Source: Alphaproteobacteria bacterium (GTDB lineage: Bacteria; Pseudomonadota; Alphaproteobacteria; Micavibrionales; Micavibrionaceae). Taken from it: DNA of 64,000 nucleotides. A model generated the notes under the pieces. The model did not search any database. It was not told where the DNA came from and saw only the letters and a program-made list of their open reading frames with translations. Positions within the stretch are counted from its first letter, which is position 1. Each line of letters starts with the position of its first letter. Positions 45,087-54,035 of this stretch are shown here, in pieces. The DNA lies in NCBI GenBank assembly GCA_021776025.1, contig JAJFGR010000007.1, positions 682,001 through 746,000 of the forward strand, given 5' to 3'. The translations under genes were made by a program, and so were the position numbers.

Positions 45087-45536
45087 GTGAAAGCATGGCA
45101 TTTCAGCACAACTATATTCCTTGCGCTTGTGAGCGTAAATACGGCCGCGCGGGCCGCAGAAACGTTGCGATTCAATGAAAACTTACCGCATAGCAGCTTC
45201 GAGAAGATAAAATCATATTCTTCCAATAGTTTAGATAAAAATATTCAAGATTTTGAAATCGGCAAGGCAGACCTCAACAATGATGGTCTTGATGAGTTTA
45301 TTGCGCGCCCCAAAAACTGCCAAAAAACACCGACATGTGAATTTTACGTTTTGGCGGAAACCCCCGGCGCGATTGTCTCTCTTGGTCGTTTTGAAGGACA
45401 ACATGTGGCTCTGGGCAGCGAATATCGTCACGGCGTGCGTAATCTGCTGGTTTTTTACAATGGCGCAAATGACTTTGATTACCATCTATATACATGGCAT
45501 CCTGAAATATCTGCTTACAGAAAGTCAGGCTCATGA
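45087..45536 (+). CDS. Small exported protein with a VCBS-like DLNNDGLDEF motif
   Basis: A 149-residue protein with signal peptide (FSTTIFLALVSVNTAARA-A) and one DLNNDGLDEFIA motif, the calcium-binding-like loop of VCBS/FG-GAP repeats, here in a single copy. Two Cys (in NCQKTPTC) may form a disulfide. It overlaps the next gene by four bases (ATGA), so it is translationally coupled to the exported paralogue at 45533. Function unknown. Confidence 0.68.
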   Translation: MKAWHFSTTIFLALVSVNTAARAAETLRFNENLPHSSFEKIKSYSSNSLDKNIQDFEIGKADLNNDGLDEFIARPKNCQKTPTCEFYVLAETPGAIVSLGRFEGQHVALGSEYRHGVRNLLVFYNGANDFDYHLYTWHPEISAYRKSGS

Positions 45537-46633
45537 TCGGCGTTCAGAAACTCTTGCGACAAAAAACTCTATCTGCACTTTGCGCCGTGATTTTTTCCGG
45601 GGTGTTTGTTGGCGTCTTTGCCTTGGGTGCGAGCCCTGTCTATGCCGCTGCCCCTTGCCTGCCCGGCTTGCCTTGCGATGTTCCGCTTACCCCTGACGAT
45701 GATCCCTTCGATGGCGTCATCGAACCAAATCAGCCCGGCACGCCCAACGCCCCTAAGCTTGGCCTTTCTTCATACGCCTGCGATGCCGATTTCATGAATC
45801 AGATTTACGCCAAAGCTTTTTTAGAAGCCGAGCGCGAAGTTGTGATTAACAACGCTCTGATGCTCAAACCTGACAGCGTTTTAGAGTATTCATGCTTTGA
45901 TCAGGACGCCGCAGCTGTCGCGCTTTTTGCCGGGCCTGTTTTCTCAGAATCAACGCGTTGGGCACCAACGACCATAAATGTTCTCCCCGGCTCTGTTACA
46001 ATCAATGTCAATATGGGCGACACCCGTTTGGACACGTCCATTGAACAGCTCGTGCTGGAAAGTCTTAAAGTTTATGTGGACGAAAATTTTGCTCACGACT
46101 TTCTCGGGGGGGCCGCTACAGGGGATAATAATACAATTGCGAATACCGTCGCGGGCATCTCAACGCTGCCTTGCGACTTTATGTATCTGGTTCAGGATGT
46201 TTCCCGGTGTGATGATTTCGCACTGAACAGCCGCTTCATGACCTTTGAAACTTATTTTTCGACACCGGCTTTGATAAATAACGATCCCAGAACTCTGCCC
46301 GAAACATGCCCAAGCGGCCATCAAATTACACAAGCCACTATTAACATTGCAAAAAATACGGACTGGACCTTTGCAGCATTTGACAGGCTTGATGCGCTTC
46401 TTCCTTTTCAACGCGCTGGATTTCCGCCCGCCGCGGGTGGCAACAGTTGTGAAAGCGCAATACCGATCCCCACCGGGGTTATAACATTTTACGAAGAATA
46501 TGGATCGGACCCGGCCGGAAACCCCATTACGATCGAAAAATATCCGTATGAGGACAAAGTTTGTTCAAATCCAGACTGTCTCTTTGATACTCAAGGCACT
46601 ACAAGTGATGCAGATGACAGGTGCGTCCCTTAA
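45533..46633 (+). CDS. Exported Cys-rich protein, paralogue A
   Basis: A 366-residue protein with a long signal peptide ending VYA-A. The mature part contains SYACDADFMNQIYAKAFLEA, LKPDSVLEYSCFDQ, an ENFAHDFLGG stretch and the C-terminal DKVCSNPDCLFD Cys pair. The same ordered features appear in the next gene, so the two are diverged paralogues. It has about a dozen Cys, suggesting a disulfide-stabilised periplasmic or surface protein. Family not recognised. Confidence 0.7.
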   Translation: MIGVQKLLRQKTLSALCAVIFSGVFVGVFALGASPVYAAAPCLPGLPCDVPLTPDDDPFDGVIEPNQPGTPNAPKLGLSSYACDADFMNQIYAKAFLEAEREVVINNALMLKPDSVLEYSCFDQDAAAVALFAGPVFSESTRWAPTTINVLPGSVTINVNMGDTRLDTSIEQLVLESLKVYVDENFAHDFLGGAATGDNNTIANTVAGISTLPCDFMYLVQDVSRCDDFALNSRFMTFETYFSTPALINNDPRTLPETCPSGHQITQATINIAKNTDWTFAAFDRLDALLPFQRAGFPPAAGGNSCESAIPIPTGVITFYEEYGSDPAGNPITIEKYPYEDKVCSNPDCLFDTQGTTSDADDRCVP

Positions 46634-46708
46634 GGTTTGGAGATAAAAAGAAAAGCTATTTGCGAAACAAGGCTGTAATAGCGTACAATTATAGAAGGTA
46701 GAGAGTGA

Positions 46709-47767
46709 ATGGTAGCGTTGAGAGCACATATTATACAGACACAGCTTAAGCGGCTTACGGCTTGGATTGCCGTAGGGTTTATTGCTTGTGGTGTTGCTTT
46801 TTCCGCTCAGGCGCAACTTTTCGCTCCTGATCCTTGCGATCCGGACTATTATGAATCTCTTGAAGCTCGCGCGTGGCTCGAGGCTCAGAGAGAAATCACG
46901 CAAAATCAAAATCTGATCTTTAAAAGTGACAGCGTTCTTGAATATACATGTTTTGACAGCTTTTTGAGCGAACTTGTCGACCATGGCGGCGCGCCGACTG
47001 GCGCAGACAAACTCTTCACCGCGACAGACCGTTGGGGAACACCGCCACCAGGCGATATGAGCGGAACAATCTCAAATCTCGTAGGAAGCGCGATTAATGC
47101 TTACGATACAGCAAACTTCAACCATAATCTTTTAGGTGGGCGATCCGAACCAGGGCCCTCTAATCCCTACCCCTTGCCTGCGACTATTGGCGCGGGCAGC
47201 TACACATGTAACGTAATGGGGCAGGTCTGGCTTCTGGCAAAATGTATGGATTTCATTGATCAAGCTTCTTACGACGGCACCCCGGCCAGCGATCATGACG
47301 GGTTTTTTACATTCGCTGAATATGCCGCAGACCCTGAAAAACGCTTTTTACCAACAGCCTGTGCAAATACAGTCGGCGGCGCGAACAAAAACTCTCAGCT
47401 TTTTACGGATAATACAAATATAGCGGTTGTAAACGGCCCTGCGCCAAACACACCTTGGGATGAAGATAACGTTGTCACATATTACGGCCTTATCTACCCA
47501 CCTGCTGGTGCTAATGTCTGTGGTCAGGAAATCAGAGCCGGAGCTATAACCTATTCATCAAGTATCGCGACGGGTTTGATCGTGGAACGCTCCGCAGGTG
47601 TTGGTAATTCTAATATTACCCGCTGGGGAGAAAAGATATGTGTTGTTCCGGGCTGTTACTTTGAACCAACAGGTGCGTACGTTCCAGCCAGTGGGACCTC
47701 TTATGGTGAACAGCCGGGACGATGCTGCTCTTATAAAGGGGGCGGTGAACCAGGCTGCCCTTCTTAA
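46709..47767 (+). CDS. Exported Cys-rich protein, paralogue B
   Basis: A 352-residue protein with signal peptide ending SAQA-Q. It shares with the preceding gene CDPDYYESLEARAWLEAQRE, SDSVLEYTCFD, an ATDRWGTP segment, NFNHNLLGG, CNVMGQVWLLAKCMDF and the terminal EKICVVPGCYFEP, ending with CCSYKGGGEPGCP. GAAGGTAGAGAG precedes its start. It overlaps the convergent gene at 47764 by four bases. Function unknown. Confidence 0.7.
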   Translation: MVALRAHIIQTQLKRLTAWIAVGFIACGVAFSAQAQLFAPDPCDPDYYESLEARAWLEAQREITQNQNLIFKSDSVLEYTCFDSFLSELVDHGGAPTGADKLFTATDRWGTPPPGDMSGTISNLVGSAINAYDTANFNHNLLGGRSEPGPSNPYPLPATIGAGSYTCNVMGQVWLLAKCMDFIDQASYDGTPASDHDGFFTFAEYAADPEKRFLPTACANTVGGANKNSQLFTDNTNIAVVNGPAPNTPWDEDNVVTYYGLIYPPAGANVCGQEIRAGAITYSSSIATGLIVERSAGVGNSNITRWGEKICVVPGCYFEPTGAYVPASGTSYGEQPGRCCSYKGGGEPGCPS

Positions 47768-48075
47768 TTCAGCAATTCTTTAAGCTGTTTTTTCAGCTTG
47801 CCTGACGTACCCGGATTCAGCGCCGCATATTTCAAAACCGCTTCTAAATTCTTTTGGCGATCAATCACGACCATTTCATCGGTATCAACAGGTTTTGCAG
47901 TTTCTTCAGGCGTTGCCTGCTCTTCCTCAACCTTCCCGACCTTAGCGACCAATTTCCGCATAGCCTCAAGCAGCGCAGGGTGCTCTTTTTCAAAATGCGC
48001 CCGCGTTTTACGCAGCTCGCCCATCGCCTCTTTGCGTAACTTTTCGGTTTTTCGTTTATCTTTGATGCGTTTCAT
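47764..48075 (-). CDS. Small Lys/Glu-rich hypothetical protein
   Basis: A 103-residue hydrophilic, strongly helical protein (KRKTEKLRKEAMGELRKTRA at the start, KLKKQLKELL at the end) with an acidic middle. No signal peptide or Cys. I use ATG 48075; a TTG four codons earlier is also in frame. Convergent with paralogue B and divergent from waaA. Function unknown. Confidence 0.55.
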   Translation of the reverse strand: MKRIKDKRKTEKLRKEAMGELRKTRAHFEKEHPALLEAMRKLVAKVGKVEEEQATPEETAKPVDTDEMVVIDRQKNLEAVLKYAALNPGTSGKLKKQLKELLN

Positions 48076-48166
48076 TGAGTAAAACAACCTTGCTCAAAGG
48101 ATTATAGCCGCTTATACCTTCACTCTAGCGGAAATATACTAAGAGAATATTAGCATACGAAAACCC

Positions 48167-49462
48167 ATGATACTTCGAATTTATAGATACGGCATGCGCG
48201 CCGGAGAGCCTCTTCTCCGCAAGGCCTTGTTAAAGCGCCAAAAAAACGGCAAGGAGAGCTTGACCCGCCTTGATGAGCGCTGTGGTGTGCCCGGCCTTAA
48301 CCGCCCTTCTGGGCCGCTTATATGGGTGCATGCGGCCAGTGTGGGGGAGGCGCAATCCGCCCTCATTTTGATCCAGACACTATTAACCTCCTGTAAAGGC
48401 ACACATATTCTTGTTACCACAGGAACGCTGACCTCTGCCTCTATGATGGAAAAGAACCTGCCCAAAGGCGCTTTTCATCAATTCTACCCGCTCGATCACC
48501 CCAAATGGGCCCAAAGCTTCCTTGATCATTGGCAGCCTGATTTTGTTCTTTGGATGGAATCCGAGCTTTGGCCCAACATGATACTAGGTCTTGGCCAGCG
48601 AAAAATCCCGGCTGTGCTGGTCAATGCGCGGATGTCAGAAAAATCACACAAACGCTGGGCGCTTTTTAAAAATGCAGCAGAGCAAATCCTACAAAGCTTT
48701 TCTCAAATTCTCTGCCAAACAGATGGCGATGCAACGCTGTATAAAAAGCTCGGCGGGCAAAATGTCACGGTTACCGATAACATTAAATATAACGCCAAAC
48801 CGCTTGCGGCGGATGAAGATGATTTAAAAGCTCTCAATGCCGCCATGGGCAACCGTCCGCGCTGGGTTTATGCCAGCACGCATGCCAGCGAAGAGCTGGT
48901 TGCCGCGCGCATTCATGCGCAGCTCAAAACCTCAATCCCAGAGCTCATAACCATCGTTGTTCCGCGCCACCCAAACCGGCGCGATGACATCGTTCAGGAT
49001 TTAAAAGACCAACATCTGAATGTTGTATTCCGCAGCAAGAATAAAACTCTTCCCAAAGACAATACTGATATTTATGTCGCTGATACGATGGGCGAGCTTG
49101 GCTTGTTTTACCGCAGCAGTCCCATTGCTGTGATCGGCCGCTCTCTCAGCGATGATGGCGGCGGCGGGCATAACCCTATCGAAGCGGCGCAGCTGAATTG
49201 CGCTGTGCTGCATGGCCCGAATGTCCGAAACTTAAAGGAAATTTTTGATCAGATGAATGCTGCTGACGCAGCTTTTAGGGCTACCGATGAAACGGCTTTG
49301 GCTGACCGCCTCCATGAATTGCTCATCGATGAGGCTCTATGTAATAAAGCCGAGCAAAGCGCGTTTGAATTTGCTAAAAAGAAAGAAAAGGTTCTAGAGG
49401 GCGTACTTAATATTTTACAGCCCTATCTGGAAAGCCTTGAAATGGACAGGAAAGCTTCATGA
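48167..49462 (+). CDS. waaA: 3-deoxy-D-manno-octulosonic-acid (Kdo) transferase
   Basis: A GT30 enzyme that adds Kdo to lipid IVA at the inner membrane. Family stretches are IWVHAASVGEAQSALILIQ, the TTGTLTSASMM segment, YPLDHPKWAQSFLDHWQPD, WMESELWPNMI and GGHNPIEAAQL. The 431-residue length is typical. It overlaps lpxK by four bases and starts a waaA-lpxK-lpxL-like lipid A cluster. Confidence 0.94.
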   Translation: MILRIYRYGMRAGEPLLRKALLKRQKNGKESLTRLDERCGVPGLNRPSGPLIWVHAASVGEAQSALILIQTLLTSCKGTHILVTTGTLTSASMMEKNLPKGAFHQFYPLDHPKWAQSFLDHWQPDFVLWMESELWPNMILGLGQRKIPAVLVNARMSEKSHKRWALFKNAAEQILQSFSQILCQTDGDATLYKKLGGQNVTVTDNIKYNAKPLAADEDDLKALNAAMGNRPRWVYASTHASEELVAARIHAQLKTSIPELITIVVPRHPNRRDDIVQDLKDQHLNVVFRSKNKTLPKDNTDIYVADTMGELGLFYRSSPIAVIGRSLSDDGGGGHNPIEAAQLNCAVLHGPNVRNLKEIFDQMNAADAAFRATDETALADRLHELLIDEALCNKAEQSAFEFAKKKEKVLEGVLNILQPYLESLEMDRKAS

Positions 49463-50460
49463 CACTGAAGACGCCCACTTTTTGGTACAGAAATTCGACA
49501 AGCAGTGCGCCGTTGCTGGAGCGCCTACTCACGCCATTTTCAAAAATTTATCAACTGCTGTATAAGCTCGACCAATCGATGCACACATCTTATAAAGCGA
49601 GCATTCCGGTGATTTGCATCGGCAATCTTGTGGCCGGGGGAACTGGCAAAACCCCAACCGCCCTTGCCCTCCTGAAACTCATAGAAAAGGAAGCCCTTGC
49701 CCAGCGCTCCACCTTTCTTATTCGCGGCTATGGAGGCGCGGAAAGAGGTCCGATTCTGGTTGACCTTGATATACATACAGCGTGGGATGTCGGCGATGAA
49801 GCGCTTATTCTGGCAAAGTACGCGCCAACCATCGTCGGGGCCGACCGCGCCGAAAGTGCAAAGATGGCGGTAGAAAACGGCGCTGATCTGGTCATCATGG
49901 ATGATGGCTTGCAAAATACAGGCATTGATAAAGATTTGCGCCTTGTTGTTATCAACGGTGAAATGGGTTTGGGCAATCAAAAGCTTATGCCAGCCGGGCC
50001 TCTGCGCCAAACAATTGAAGACGGGTATGGTCATGCTCACGGGTTTATCCTGATTGGACGCGACGAGCATGATGTGGCAAAAACCTTGCCACGAGACAAG
50101 ATGCTGCTGCATGCGCATTTAGAGCCTAGACCCGATATCAGCCTTGACAAAAACGCCACGTATCTAGCATTTGCCGGACTAGGATACCCGGAGAAGTTTT
50201 TTAAATTTTTGCGCGATAAGCTGCAGCTGAATGTGGCGGATGCAATCGCGTTTAGTGACCATCACCCTTACGAAGAAGAAGACCTGCTGGCACTAGATGA
50301 AAAAGCCGAAAAGCTTGATGCAAAGCTGATCACAACTGAAAAAGATTTTATGCGGCTGCCAAAAGTTAAAGGCATCACGGTTGAAGTGCTTCCCGTCGAA
50401 ATGACATGGGATAATGAAGACGAGTTGCTGCCCCTCATTAAAACAGTCATTAGTTCTTAA
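49459..50460 (+). CDS. lpxK: Tetraacyldisaccharide 4'-kinase
   Basis: Phosphorylates the 4' position of the lipid A disaccharide. The P-loop GGTGKTP lies at about 60-66 after ICIGNLVAG. Other LpxK stretches are FLIRGYGG, DVGDEALILAK, GADLVIMDDGLQN and the C-terminal TTEKDFMRLP. At 333 residues it is full length. It is coupled to waaA by overlap, and the next acyltransferase starts 3 bases later. Confidence 0.95.
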   Translation: MTLKTPTFWYRNSTSSAPLLERLLTPFSKIYQLLYKLDQSMHTSYKASIPVICIGNLVAGGTGKTPTALALLKLIEKEALAQRSTFLIRGYGGAERGPILVDLDIHTAWDVGDEALILAKYAPTIVGADRAESAKMAVENGADLVIMDDGLQNTGIDKDLRLVVINGEMGLGNQKLMPAGPLRQTIEDGYGHAHGFILIGRDEHDVAKTLPRDKMLLHAHLEPRPDISLDKNATYLAFAGLGYPEKFFKFLRDKLQLNVADAIAFSDHHPYEEEDLLALDEKAEKLDAKLITTEKDFMRLPKVKGITVEVLPVEMTWDNEDELLPLIKTVISS

Positions 50461-50463
50461 CGT

Positions 50464-51354
50464 ATGAAAAGCGATCCCCTCAAATATATCCGCTACGGTT
50501 TTGAAGCTTTTGGGCTTTGGATTCTCTTGCTGGTATTTTCTCTGCTCCCCGCACAAGCAGCCTCCAACTTTGGCGGGTGGATTGGCCGCAGCATTGGCCC
50601 GCGCCTTGCGGCCTCGCGCAAAGCACGTAGAAACCTTGAGAATGCCCTGCCCGATCTGAGCGAAGCGCGTAAAGACGAAATCATTAAAGGCATGTGGGAT
50701 AATTTAGGGCGCCTTTTCGCAGAATACCCACACCTTGAAACGCTCTCCGCCGAGCATACAGAAATTATAGGCGGTGAAATTTTACAAGAAGCCATTGATA
50801 GCCCGAAAGGCGCGGTATTTTTTGGCGGGCATTTAGGAAACTTCGATATTAATGCAGGCGCCGTTTTTAAGCAGTACAACCATGCAATCGGCATAAGCTA
50901 TCGCGCACCGAACAACCCATGGAGTGATAAACTCCTGATAAAGGCCCGCACGTTAAATGGACGCTTGAAGGTTTATTCCAAGTCACGTCATGGCGGAAAA
51001 AATATGATGACGGCGATTAAAAATGGTGGTGAGCTCGGCATCCTTATAGATCAAAAATACAATCAAGGTATTGCGATGCCTTTCTTTGGTATGGATGCGA
51101 TGACAAATACGTTTTTTGTACAGCTAGCGCAGAAATACAAATGCCCGCTTATTCCTATTCGCAACCGCCGCCTTGACGGTGCAAATTTTAGCCTTACTTT
51201 TTATGACCCGATCGAGGTTGAAGGTAAAAGCGTTGAAGAGGTGGTTGCCGAAGCGCATAGCCTGCTTGAAGGCTTCATCAAAGAAACCCCCGAGCAATGG
51301 CTGTGGCTGCACAGACGTTGGTCAGACGGCCCTAAAGATAAAGAACAAGGATAA
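50464..51354 (+). CDS. Lipid A biosynthesis lauroyl/acyl transferase (LpxL/HtrB family)
   Basis: A membrane-anchored acyltransferase of 296 residues. An N-terminal hydrophobic helix (FGLWILLLVFSLLPAQAA) is followed by RKARRNLENALPDLSE, the catalytic His-x4-Asp motif in GGHLGNFD (His123, Asp128), and WLWLHRRWSDGP near the end. Most LpxL/LpxM have His-x4-Glu or Asp; the Asp form is acceptable. Which acyl position it modifies cannot be told. Clustered with waaA and lpxK. Confidence 0.88.
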   Translation: MKSDPLKYIRYGFEAFGLWILLLVFSLLPAQAASNFGGWIGRSIGPRLAASRKARRNLENALPDLSEARKDEIIKGMWDNLGRLFAEYPHLETLSAEHTEIIGGEILQEAIDSPKGAVFFGGHLGNFDINAGAVFKQYNHAIGISYRAPNNPWSDKLLIKARTLNGRLKVYSKSRHGGKNMMTAIKNGGELGILIDQKYNQGIAMPFFGMDAMTNTFFVQLAQKYKCPLIPIRNRRLDGANFSLTFYDPIEVEGKSVEEVVAEAHSLLEGFIKETPEQWLWLHRRWSDGPKDKEQG

Positions 51355-51359
51355 AGAAC

Positions 51360-52718
51360 ATGACCAAACATTATGATTATTTTGTAATTGGCGCCGGATC
51401 TGGCGGCACGCGCTCCGCCCGCATTGCAGGAAGCCACGGCGCGAAAGTTGGCATCGCGGAAGGCTCAGACCTTGGCGGCACGTGCGTGAATTTGGGCTGC
51501 ATCCCTAAAAAACTTTTGGCCTATGGCGCGGATTACGGTTTTCATCTGGATGATGCGCGCGGGTTTGGCTGGGATATCCCGCACGACATTACGCTCGATT
51601 GGAAAAAACTAATCGAGAATAAAAATAAAGAAATCAGTCGGTTAAACGGTATTTATCAGACTCTACTTGATAATACGGGTGTCGAACTCACCAACGGTTT
51701 CGCAAGCTTCGAAGATGCGAATACACTTTCCATCGATGGGCAAAGCGTTACAGCCGATAATATCCTGATTGCCGTTGGCGGCACACCGCGCAGGCCAAAA
51801 TTTGAAGGCGGCGAACTGATGGCCACATCTGATGAAGTGTTCCACTGGCCGGATCAACCGAAAAATGTGGTTATTCAGGGCGGCGGCTATATCGCCGTTG
51901 AATTTGCCCATATCTTCCACGGGCTCGGCGCGCATGTCACTTTGCTTTATCGCGGCGAGCTTTTTCTGCGCGGCTTTGATCGTGATATCTCCGCAGCTTT
52001 AGCCGAGGAAATGCGGAAACCCGGCATTGATCTGCGCTTTAATACCGACGTCACAAAAGTCGAAAAAAATGGCGATCAATATGCTGTCCACACGAGTACG
52101 GGCGAGACACTCGAATGTGACCTCCCCATTGCCGCCATTGGCCGTGATCCGAATATCAGCAGCCTAAACCTTGAAAAGGCTGGCGTTGAATTGGCCCCTA
52201 ACGGCCAGATTGCCATCAATGATCAGTATCAAACCTCGGCGCCTCATATCTACGCACTTGGTGATGTGGCCAGCCGGGCGCAACTCACCCCTGTAGCTAT
52301 TCAGGAAGGGCATCTGCTGGCGGATCGTTTATTCGCGGATATGCCCGATCGCAGCGTAAGTTACGATAACATTGCCACGGCGATTTTCTCTGCGCCGCCA
52401 ATCGGCACAGTGGGCCTCAGCGAAGAAGCTGCTCTTGAAGCAGGTTTTGAGATTGATGTTTATAATTCCGGTTTTCAGCCGCTGAAACACAAGCTCTCTG
52501 GCCGGGATGAAAAAACGCTGATGAAACTTATTGTTGATACCAAAACCGACAAAGTGATCGGTGCACATATGATGGGTATGGACGCCCCGGAAATCCTACA
52601 AGGCGTGGCGATTGCCATGAATATGGGCGCAACCAAGGCGGACTTTGACCGAACAATGGCCATTCACCCGACATCAGCCGAGGAATTCGTGCTGATGCGT
52701 ACGAAACGTTCTAATTAA
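51360..52718 (+). CDS. gor: Glutathione-disulfide reductase
   Basis: A flavoenzyme reducing GSSG with NADPH. The FAD motif GAGSGGTRSAR, the redox pair C42-VNLG-C47 (GGTCVNLGCIPKK), the NAD(P) motif GGGYIAVEFAHIFHGLG, the second FAD motif IYALGDVA and the catalytic C-terminal HPTSAEE are all visible. 452 residues is standard. It overlaps the convergent phosphodiesterase-like gene by 8 bases. Confidence 0.95.
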   Translation: MTKHYDYFVIGAGSGGTRSARIAGSHGAKVGIAEGSDLGGTCVNLGCIPKKLLAYGADYGFHLDDARGFGWDIPHDITLDWKKLIENKNKEISRLNGIYQTLLDNTGVELTNGFASFEDANTLSIDGQSVTADNILIAVGGTPRRPKFEGGELMATSDEVFHWPDQPKNVVIQGGGYIAVEFAHIFHGLGAHVTLLYRGELFLRGFDRDISAALAEEMRKPGIDLRFNTDVTKVEKNGDQYAVHTSTGETLECDLPIAAIGRDPNISSLNLEKAGVELAPNGQIAINDQYQTSAPHIYALGDVASRAQLTPVAIQEGHLLADRLFADMPDRSVSYDNIATAIFSAPPIGTVGLSEEAALEAGFEIDVYNSGFQPLKHKLSGRDEKTLMKLIVDTKTDKVIGAHMMGMDAPEILQGVAIAMNMGATKADFDRTMAIHPTSAEEFVLMRTKRSN

Positions 52719-53871
52719 TTGTTTTGGAATCGGTTTCTTCAGCGTTAGCGCCGAGAATGAAATCGGTATGCTGGGCCCGGGGAAACGGCTCATTACCATT
52801 CTGATCAGCTTCTTCGGCCAGCGCATAGATCCGCGCCAGATTGGCCCCGAACAATTTCTGCCCGGCATCGGATAAAAACCGCCGCTGGCAAACCTTCTCA
52901 AGAAAATCCAACACATGCGCCGGGCGCGCTTCTTGCGCCCCTATTTCATCCATGAGAATACAGGTCTCATATTGCGTTACCGCGTAATCAACACCGGCAG
53001 AGGTGGCAATATCGGCTTCCTGCAGTAAACACGCCATCAGCGTGAGCATGGAATCGTCTTCAAACACAGCCCAATCATCCGACAAATTAAGCGTTGAATA
53101 TTGCTCATTCTCTCCGAGAAAATGAAATCTGTATGCCGCTTTCATCTGGTGCATCGGGTTGGTGACAATGCCCAGCGGCGTCACATCGGTGGTCAAGACA
53201 ATTGCCTTAAGAGTGCTCAAAATATCGTCGCTTGCTCCAGCGGCATGCAAATATGGCGCGGCAAACTCAAATGACTGGCGCTCCAGCCGGCCAGGATAAA
53301 ACACACCTTTAACCGTATTGCCCAGACCATCATGGCCCAAATCATGGATACAACCACCAATTAACAGCACGGCGATTTGTTCGGCACTCAGCGCCCGCGC
53401 CGTGCCTCCATAAATGCTGTTATGCACCGAAATCAAACGGATGAGCTGCAACAGCACCTTCTTAAAATGCGTGTTGCTGTGATAGGGCAAATCATTTTCA
53501 ACATCGCCAAGCACAGCAGCCATCAGCAATATCTGCACATGGTCAGGGCTGGTAATTTCAAATTTCTCGCACGAAGCGACAGCCAAAGACACCAAAGACG
53601 GAACTTCCCCCATGACGTGCCAGCTGCGCAAATAGTTAGCCAAATCGGCCGTGCCACCACCAGCCTTCTGATGCGTCAGAAAAACAAAATTGTGCTTTTG
53701 AATAGTCTTTACGTCTTTTTCCAGCGTATCAAGCGCGAGATCAATGGCTTTTTTTACCTCTTCAGGCTCCCGCCAATCCTCGTCCTGCACCTGCACTATA
53801 GCCGGCTTCAGGCCCTGAAGCAGCTTTTTCCAATCATGATGGGAGGGTTTAGGACGAAAAATATTCAACAT
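52711..53871 (-). CDS. Class I cyclic-nucleotide phosphodiesterase-like HD protein
   Basis: A 386-residue cytoplasmic protein. YHSNTHFKKV (His131, His135) and IHDLGHDGLGNTV (His176, Asp177, His180) reproduce the metal site of eukaryotic-type 3',5'-cyclic nucleotide phosphodiesterases. The second stretch fits the PDEase_I signature HD-hydrophobic-x-H-x-[AG]-x2-[NQ] as I recall it. LLQEADIATSAG supplies the later metal Asp (287). Class I enzymes are rare in bacteria, where class II and III are commoner. I use ATG 53871; a GTG two codons earlier is possible. No regulatory domain is visible. Confidence 0.8.
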   Translation of the reverse strand: MLNIFRPKPSHHDWKKLLQGLKPAIVQVQDEDWREPEEVKKAIDLALDTLEKDVKTIQKHNFVFLTHQKAGGGTADLANYLRSWHVMGEVPSLVSLAVASCEKFEITSPDHVQILLMAAVLGDVENDLPYHSNTHFKKVLLQLIRLISVHNSIYGGTARALSAEQIAVLLIGGCIHDLGHDGLGNTVKGVFYPGRLERQSFEFAAPYLHAAGASDDILSTLKAIVLTTDVTPLGIVTNPMHQMKAAYRFHFLGENEQYSTLNLSDDWAVFEDDSMLTLMACLLQEADIATSAGVDYAVTQYETCILMDEIGAQEARPAHVLDFLEKVCQRRFLSDAGQKLFGANLARIYALAEEADQNGNEPFPRAQHTDFILGANAEETDSKTIN

Positions 53872-54035
53872 AGGCACTTCATACTCGAAAGCTGTGAAAC
53901 ATATATATTCTTATTTTATGCTTTTTGGCGAAGATTGTACAAACTTAAAAGTTCAGATTTGATCCAAATGCAGTTTAGCTTTGCGCTAAGCCCCGCTTTC
54001 CGTTATAAATTTTACGCTTAAAGAAGGAGCCGAAG

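Noticed and set aside
45087-47767. Part of a secretion or conjugation system
   Set aside because: No ATPase, channel or coupling protein lies nearby and the proteins show no motif of such systems; signal peptides alone do not support it.
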